Source: Roseiarcus sp963759955
GTDB lineage: Bacteria; Pseudomonadota; Alphaproteobacteria; Rhizobiales; Beijerinckiaceae
Assembly: GCA_963759955.1 (NCBI GenBank)
Contig: CAVXCA010000056.1
Span: 406,160-470,159, forward strand
Length of the DNA: 64,000 bases
Reading direction: 5' to 3'
The stretch's first letter is position 1. Each line of letters begins with the position of its first letter. The position numbers and the translations under genes were made by a program. The notes under the pieces were generated by a model. It did not search any database and was not told the DNA's origin. It saw only the letters and a program-made list of their open reading frames with translations. Shown in pieces: positions 59,426 to 64,000 of this stretch.

Positions 59426-59881
59426 TCAAGACGCCGCTTCTTGTTTTCCGGGCGTAGGCGGCACGCTCAACACGCCCTCACCGTCGAGCACCACCTTGCC
59501 GTCCACCCGGCATTCGCACAGGAGCCGCACCCGACGCCCCTTTTCCGTCAGTTCGATGACTTCGACGCTGACGTCGACGACATCGCCGATTTTCACCGGG
59601 CCGCGAAAATTCAGCGTCTGCGAGATATAGACGGCGCCGGGCCCCGGCAGCCGCATGCCGATGACCGCCGAAATGAGGCTCGCCGTGTACAGCCCATGGA
59701 CGATCCGTTCGCCGAAGCGGGTCTTGCGGGCGAAATGGTCGCTGAGGTGGATGGGATTGTGGTCGCCGGAGAGTTCCGCGAAGCCGACCACGTCCTCGTT
59801 CTCCACGGTCTTTTGCAGCGTCTCGCGCATTCCGACCGCGAGATCCTCGAAATAAAGGGTTTGAAAGGGGAGCTTCGTCAT
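59426..59881 (-). CDS. MaoC-like (R)-specific enoyl-CoA hydratase
   Basis: The 151-residue protein has a single hot-dog domain with the catalytic Asp/His pair in SGDHNPIHLSD at about residues 38-48 and the IVHGLYTASLIS helix after it. Proteins of this size (PhaJ-type) hydrate trans-enoyl-CoA to (R)-3-hydroxyacyl-CoA, a link from beta-oxidation to polyhydroxyalkanoate. The exact chain length preferred is not visible. Its stop is followed after about 120 bases by ribF. Confidence 0.9.
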   Translation of the reverse strand: MTKLPFQTLYFEDLAVGMRETLQKTVENEDVVGFAELSGDHNPIHLSDHFARKTRFGERIVHGLYTASLISAVIGMRLPGPGAVYISQTLNFRGPVKIGDVVDVSVEVIELTEKGRRVRLLCECRVDGKVVLDGEGVLSVPPTPGKQEAAS

Positions 59882-59996
59882 TCGCTTCGCGGTCCTCTCC
59901 AGTCGGCGCGGTTCGGCTTAGACCGGCGATCGGGGAGATTATGCCCGCTCCGGCGCTCGACGACCATCATACAATGGCGCCGCCTATAGGCGCGCG

Positions 59997-60899
59997 TCAC
60001 GAGGTCAGCTCCTGCATCGCCGCGACCGGCCAGAGCTTTTCGCGCGCGAACAGGCTTTGCAGCTCCTCGTCCGCGACCGAGGCGTCCGAACCATGCAAAG
60101 CGTCGCGATGGATGCCGGCGGTGACGAACAGCGCGTCGAGGCCCTGGCTCATCGCGCCGGCGATATCGGTGCGCATCGCGTCGCCGATCGCCAACACCCG
60201 CGAACGCGCGAGCGGCGCCTTCAGCGCCGCGCCCGCCACCTTGAGCGCGGCGTGGTAGATCGGCGCGTGCGGCTTTCCCGCATAAATCGTCTTGCCGCCG
60301 AGCGCCTCATAGGCCTGCGCCAGCGCGCCCGCGCAATAGATCAGGTCGGCGCCGCGATGAACGACGAGGTCCGGATTGGCGCAGATCAGGGTCAAGCCCC
60401 GCGCCGCCATGGCCCTCAGGCGCTTGGCATAGTCATCGGGCGTCTCGACGGTGTCGTCGAACAGGCCGGTGCACATGACATAGGCCGCCTCCTCGAGGCT
60501 GACCAGAATGGGCCGCGCGCCGGCCCGCACCGCCGCCGCCTCGAACAGCGAAAGATCGCGCTTCGGCCCGATATGGTGGACGGGCGCCGTGACGCGTTCG
60601 GCGATGGCCCCGATGGCGACGTCGCCGGAGGTGACGATCGCGTCGAAGGCGTCGGGCAAGACGCCGAGGCGCAGCACTTGCTGGCGAATCGAGGCGTTCG
60701 GACGCGGCGCGTTGCTGACCAGCACGACCGCGCCGCCGCGCCGGCGGAACGCGACCAGCGCGTCGGAAGCGGGACGAAAAGCCTCCCGGCCGTTGTGCAG
60801 CACGCCCCAGATATCGCACAGGATGGCGTCGTAGCGGTCGGCGATGGCGCTTAGGCCGTCGATGATCGGCACGCGCGCGGCGGGGGAGGTCGTGGTCAT
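59997..60899 (-). CDS. HAD-superfamily hydrolase, class IIA (TIGR01459 type)
   Basis: The 300-residue protein has the HAD nucleophile in AILCDIWGVLHNG at about residues 25-37, motif II Ser/Thr in VVLVSNAPRP, and the C-terminal AIGDAMRTDIAGAMSQGL with the motif IV aspartates. A GKPHAPIYHAAL lysine segment is present. The class IIA cap and the DxWG variant of the nucleophile motif fit TIGR01459 and related phosphatases. The substrate is unknown. It is divergent from csaA, with about 110 bases between. Confidence 0.87.
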   Translation of the reverse strand: MTTTSPAARVPIIDGLSAIADRYDAILCDIWGVLHNGREAFRPASDALVAFRRRGGAVVLVSNAPRPNASIRQQVLRLGVLPDAFDAIVTSGDVAIGAIAERVTAPVHHIGPKRDLSLFEAAAVRAGARPILVSLEEAAYVMCTGLFDDTVETPDDYAKRLRAMAARGLTLICANPDLVVHRGADLIYCAGALAQAYEALGGKTIYAGKPHAPIYHAALKVAGAALKAPLARSRVLAIGDAMRTDIAGAMSQGLDALFVTAGIHRDALHGSDASVADEELQSLFAREKLWPVAAMQELTS

Positions 60900-61012
60900 G
60901 CGCGAGGGGGCTAGGTCTCCGGCGGGGTCGTGTCAAGCGCCGAGCCGACGCTTGACGGCGCGCGCGCGCGCCGCGACAACGGACGCCCCGCCAAGCCAGG
61001 GAACGCCCGCCC

Positions 61013-61369
61013 ATGACCGCCGACAGCCGGCCGCCGACGATCTCGTTCGACGATTTCCTCAAAGTCGACATTCGCCTCGGCACGATTGTCTCGGCGGAGC
61101 CGTTCCCTCAGGCGTGCAAGCCCGCCTACCGGCTGACGATCGACTTCGGCCCGGCGATCGGCGTGAAGAAGTCCTCGGCGCAGATCACCCGCCATTACCG
61201 ACTCGAGGATCTCGTCGGCCGCCAAGTCGCCGCGGTGGTCAATTTTCCTCCCCGGCAGATCGGGCCTTTCATGTCCGAGGTTCTGACCCTCGGCTTTCCC
61301 GACGCGGACGGCGAAGTCGTGCTGATCGGCCCCAGCCTTGCCGCGCCCGACGGCGGGCGGCTGTTCTGA
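61013..61369 (+). CDS. csaA: tRNA-binding domain protein CsaA
   Basis: The 118-residue protein is a stand-alone EMAP/Arc1p-type tRNA-binding OB fold. It has FLKVDIRLGTIVSAEPFP at about residues 15-32 and QIGPFMSEVLTLGFPDADG at about 82-100, both characteristic of CsaA. CsaA is described as a chaperone-like, export-related protein; its physiological role is unsettled. The length is standard. Confidence 0.92.
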   Translation: MTADSRPPTISFDDFLKVDIRLGTIVSAEPFPQACKPAYRLTIDFGPAIGVKKSSAQITRHYRLEDLVGRQVAAVVNFPPRQIGPFMSEVLTLGFPDADGEVVLIGPSLAAPDGGRLF

Positions 61370-61467
61370 ACGCCCAGCGGCGGTTCGCCCGTCTTGACGC
61401 GTCCGCCTCCGGTTCCTAACTATTGCACTCCCAGATAGTCCGGCCGCTCTCGATCCCAGAGGAAACC

Positions 61468-61791
61468 ATGTCCGACACCGCCAAGGTCACCGACGCCAAT
61501 TTCGAGACCGACGTCATGAATTCGAGCGAGCCGGTCGTGGTCGATTTCTGGGCGGAGTGGTGCGGCCCGTGCCGCATGATAGCGCCGGCCCTCGAAGAGA
61601 TCGCCGCCGAGATGAAGGGCAAGGTCAAGATCGCCAAGTTCAACGTCGACGAGAACCCGAAGATCGCCGCGCAGTTGGGCATTCGCTCGATTCCGACCCT
61701 GATGGTGTTCAAGGACGGCAAGCGCGTCGCGACCAAGACGGGCGCCGGGCCGAAGAGCGAATTGGCGCGCTGGATCACGGCCTCGGTCTGA
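61468..61791 (+). CDS. trxA: thioredoxin (WCGPC)
   Basis: The 107-residue protein has the classic redox motif WCGPC at about residues 31-35 in FWAEWCGPCRMIAP and the cis-Pro in RSIPTLMVF. It is a soluble general disulfide reductant, recycled by thioredoxin reductase. AGAGGAAAC precedes the ATG at 61468. A rho-independent terminator follows the stop, and a second thioredoxin gene of equal length lies downstream. Confidence 0.96.
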   Translation: MSDTAKVTDANFETDVMNSSEPVVVDFWAEWCGPCRMIAPALEEIAAEMKGKVKIAKFNVDENPKIAAQLGIRSIPTLMVFKDGKRVATKTGAGPKSELARWITASV

Positions 61792-61817
61792 TTCTTCGCC
61801 GAACCTCGATTTTCCCT

Positions 61818-61846
61818 AAACGCCGGCGCCGCGCGCGCCGGCGTTT
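61818..61846 (+). terminator. rho-independent terminator after trxA
   Basis: AAACGCCGGCGC pairs with GCGCCGGCGTTT around a five-base CGCGC loop, giving a 12-bp stem, and the right arm runs into TTTTC. It is 26 bases after the trxA stop. The A-rich left base makes it potentially bidirectional. Confidence 0.75.
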
Positions 61847-61945
61847 TCGTATGCGCTTCGCTTCGCCTTGACGCGTCCGCGCGCCGGCAGGACAGTCCCC
61901 GTCCCCGGGGAAGCAATTCGCCGCCCTGCCCGCGCGAGGATCGTC

Positions 61946-62269
61946 ATGTCCGCCACCACCGACGTCACCGACTCCAGCTTCGAGGCGGAGGTCCTGCGAG
62001 CGAGCGAGCCGGTGGTGGTCGATTTTTGGGCCGAATGGTGCGCGCCGTGCCGAGCAATGGCGCCCGCGCTCGAGGAACTCGCCGCCGAAATGCACGGCAA
62101 GGTGAAGATCGCCAAGTTCAAGATGGATGACAATCCTAACGTCGTCAGTCGGTTGGGCGTCCGCTCGGCCCCCACCCTGATGATCTTCAAGGACGGCGAA
62201 CCGATCGCCGTCAAGCGCGGCGCCGGATCGAAAAACGAACTGGCGCGCTGGATCGCCGCCTCGGTCTGA
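61946..62269 (+). CDS. thioredoxin paralogue with WCAPC active site
   Basis: The 107-residue product aligns with the upstream thioredoxin over its full length without gaps in the core. The redox motif is WCAPC (FWAEWCAPCRAMAP) instead of WCGPC, and the cis-Pro segment is RSAPTLMIF instead of RSIPTLM. GCGAGGA precedes the ATG at 61946. The copies look like an old tandem duplication with some divergence. Gly-to-Ala between the cysteines is seen in several thioredoxin groups and is expected to shift redox potential rather than abolish activity. The terminator between the genes suggests separate promoters. Confidence 0.93.
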   Translation: MSATTDVTDSSFEAEVLRASEPVVVDFWAEWCAPCRAMAPALEELAAEMHGKVKIAKFKMDDNPNVVSRLGVRSAPTLMIFKDGEPIAVKRGAGSKNELARWIAASV

Positions 62270-62283
62270 CGACCGCTCGGCGC

Positions 62284-63672
62284 TCAAGTCGGGATGCGCA
62301 GGCTCGCGCGTAGGCCGCCCAGCGGGCTCGTGCCCAGTACGATGTCGCCGCCGTGCGAGCGCGCGATGTCGCGCGCGATCGCCAATCCCAGTCCCGAACC
62401 GCCTTCGTCCTGATTGCGCGCTTCGTCGAGCCGATGAAACGGCCGGAATACGTCTTCGCGATGCTCGGGCGCGATGCCGGGCCCGTCGTCGTCGACGTGA
62501 ATGGTGACGAAGCGCTGCTCGCGCGCGCCGCGCACGACGATCCTCTGGCCATGGCGATGCGCATTGGCGAGAAGATTGCCCAGGCAGCGTTTGAGCGCGA
62601 GCGGCCTGACCTTGACGTCGAGGTCGCCCTTCGCCTCGATGTCGACATGGGCGCCGTGGCGCTCGGCGTCGGAGCGCAGATCGTCGAGCATCGCGCGCAA
62701 GTCGGTCATCGTCGTCGGTTCGCCGGCGTCGCCGCGCGCAAACGCGAGATAGGCTTCGAGCATGCTGCGCATCTCGTCGACGTCTTTCTGCAGCGGCTCG
62801 GATTCCGCCGATTCGTCGATGACCGCGAGCGACAGCTTGAAACGCGTCAGGATCGTGCGCAGGTCGTGGCTGACGCCGTTGAGCATCGCCGTGCGTTGTT
62901 CCGAGGCGCGTTCGATGCGGCGTTTCATTTCGATGAAGGCGTAGCCGGCTTGCCGCACTTCGCGCGCGCCGCGCGGATGGAAATCGGCGTCGCGCCCCTT
63001 GCCGAAATCCTCCGCCGCCTCCGCCAGGCGCAGGATCGGACGGATCTGGTTGCGCAAGAAGAGGATGGCGACCGTGACCAGCACGATCGAGGCGCCGAGC
63101 ATCCAGAGAATGAAGATATGGACATTCGGCTCATAGGCGAGAGAGCGGCGCGTCACGAAACGCAAGACGCGGTCGCCGAGTTGCACGCGCATCTCCATCA
63201 GCCCGGACCGACCGACGGTGTCGACCCAGAAAGGCAGGCGCACCTGCCCGGCGAGTTCTTCCGGCAGCGCGCGGGTGAGCGGATCGAGCGAACTGAAAAA
63301 GGTCTTGGGCATTTTCGGCGGCAGCGGGCCGGCCGGCATCAACTCGACATCCATGCGGAATCGCTCGGCTGCGATCACGCGTAGGCGCTTGTCGTCCCCG
63401 CCGGGCGGTATCGCCGCATACAGATCGACTATGGCGCCGACGTCTCGCGCGACCGCCGCCGACAAGCGATGGGTGACGAGGTCCCAATGGCGCTGCATGA
63501 AGACGTAGGCGACCGCGGTCTGCAACAGCACCATCGGCACGATGACGATGAGCAGGGAGCGCGCGTAAAGCCCCTTGGGCAGCATGTCCGCCAGTCCGCG
63601 CGCCCCCAAGCGCCAGAATTCGCGAAGCCGCACGAGCGCTCGCAGCGCGGGCCGGGAGGCCAGAACGCTCAT
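62284..63672 (-). CDS. EnvZ-type sensor histidine kinase
   Basis: The 462-residue kinase has transmembrane spans at about residues 38-60 and 184-207 flanking a periplasmic sensor of about 120 residues. A HAMP domain (about 208-260) and HisKA box follow, with the phospho-acceptor H269 in NGVSHDLRTILTRF. The ATPase motifs are LLANAHRHG (N box), DDGPGI and GSGLGLAIA. It overlaps the response-regulator stop (ATGA), so the pair is one operon. The stimulus is unknown; EnvZ homologues respond to osmotic or envelope cues. Confidence 0.94.
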   Translation of the reverse strand: MSVLASRPALRALVRLREFWRLGARGLADMLPKGLYARSLLIVIVPMVLLQTAVAYVFMQRHWDLVTHRLSAAVARDVGAIVDLYAAIPPGGDDKRLRVIAAERFRMDVELMPAGPLPPKMPKTFFSSLDPLTRALPEELAGQVRLPFWVDTVGRSGLMEMRVQLGDRVLRFVTRRSLAYEPNVHIFILWMLGASIVLVTVAILFLRNQIRPILRLAEAAEDFGKGRDADFHPRGAREVRQAGYAFIEMKRRIERASEQRTAMLNGVSHDLRTILTRFKLSLAVIDESAESEPLQKDVDEMRSMLEAYLAFARGDAGEPTTMTDLRAMLDDLRSDAERHGAHVDIEAKGDLDVKVRPLALKRCLGNLLANAHRHGQRIVVRGAREQRFVTIHVDDDGPGIAPEHREDVFRPFHRLDEARNQDEGGSGLGLAIARDIARSHGGDIVLGTSPLGGLRASLRIPT

Positions 63673-64000
63673 CCGTCGGCGACCAAGCGATAGCCGGAGC
63701 CGCGCGCCGTCTGGAGGAAGACCGGATTGGCCGGATCGACCTCGATCTTGCGGCGAAGGCGGTTGATCTGCACGTCGACCGTGCGCTCCTGAGCGGCCGC
63801 GCCCGATCCCGACAGCGCCTCGCGCGATACGCTCGCGCCGGCTTTGGCGCAGAGGAGGCGCAAAATCTCGCGTTCGCGTTCGGTGAGGCGAACGACGTCC
63901 GCCCCGTTGCGCAATTCGCCGCGCTCCAGCGAAAAGGCGAAGGGCCCGAACCGGACGACCGCGCCGTCCGATTTGACAGCGATGGCGCGGGTTCGTCGCA
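63669..64000 (-). CDS. OmpR-type response regulator, partial (5' end beyond window)
   Basis: Only the C-terminal 110 residues are in view. They form the winged-helix output domain: VVRLTEREREILRLLCAKAG, then RTVDVQINRLRRKIEVD and FLQTARGSGYRLV. This ending is the standard OmpR/PhoB effector domain. The receiver domain lies beyond 64000. The stop overlaps the start of the EnvZ-type kinase gene, which is the partner. Confidence 0.92.
   Translation of the reverse strand, partial: RRTRAIAVKSDGAVVRFGPFAFSLERGELRNGADVVRLTEREREILRLLCAKAGASVSREALSGSGAAAQERTVDVQINRLRRKIEVDPANPVFLQTARGSGYRLVADG

Overview
The window is a high-G+C chromosomal segment of an alphaproteobacterium, most likely in the order Hyphomicrobiales (Rhizobiales). 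The evidence is a set of lineage-typical genes: the histidine phosphotransferase ChpT, DUF4167, DUF1134/EipA, DUF2336, two small conserved proteins (one upstream of xerD, one upstream of serC), the pairs hisE-coaA and etfBA plus 3-hydroxybutyryl-CoA dehydrogenase, and nadD-rsfS-rlmH leading toward an EnvC-type peptidase. I cannot fix the genus. No rRNA, tRNA, CRISPR array or prophage was seen.

Layout. 1-7324 (minus strand): envC-like peptidase (cut by the window edge), an M50-like membrane protein and a small hypothetical, then rlmH, rsfS, nadD, prfA and ptsP. 7546-12732 (minus): an oligopeptide-type ABC importer with a fused double ATPase and a Tat-exported binding protein. 13183-15856 (plus): etfB, etfA and hbd. 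15890-18430 (minus): a NitT/TauT-type ABC importer behind an AT-rich palindrome. 18521-24322 (minus): trmD, a GNAT acetyltransferase, a TraB/GumN protein, coaA, hisE, an aldehyde dehydrogenase and a glutathione peroxidase. 24529-30588 (mostly plus): hemN behind an FNR/FixK-type box, ruvC-ruvA-X-ruvB with an unknown membrane gene X inserted, xerD and a DUF167 gene. 30589-32449 is accessory: a tandem 95-bp repeat, a DUF559 nuclease-like gene enclosed by 51-bp inverted repeats, and a PrlF-YhaV toxin-antitoxin pair with a palindromic operator. 32450-43687: mutL, a pair of M16 peptidases, rsmD, an RsuA/RluB-type pseudouridine synthase with a repetitive tail, tadA, a Trm112-like gene, serA and serC. 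43812-54587: envelope and regulatory genes (DUF2336, DUF4139, DUF4337, coiled-coil protein, EipA, CysQ, ChpT, CheY-like regulator, DUF4167, LOG, a secreted hypothetical). 54787-64000: lspA, ileS (with a frameshift), ribF, a MaoC hydratase, a HAD phosphatase, csaA, two thioredoxins and an OmpR/EnvZ-type pair cut by the right edge.

The window is mainly housekeeping: translation (prfA, ileS, trmD, tadA, rsmD, rluB, rlmH, rsfS), DNA repair (ruvABC, mutL, xerD), cofactors (nadD, coaA, hemN, ribF) and serine synthesis. It is dotted with at least four different palindromic repeat families. The best candidate for an undescribed system is the DUF559 cassette at 30991-31478, whose inverted ends match at 48 of 51 positions and whose inner space holds one gene and little else. 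The next most notable point is a one-base frameshift in the normally essential ileS gene, most simply explained as a sequence error.
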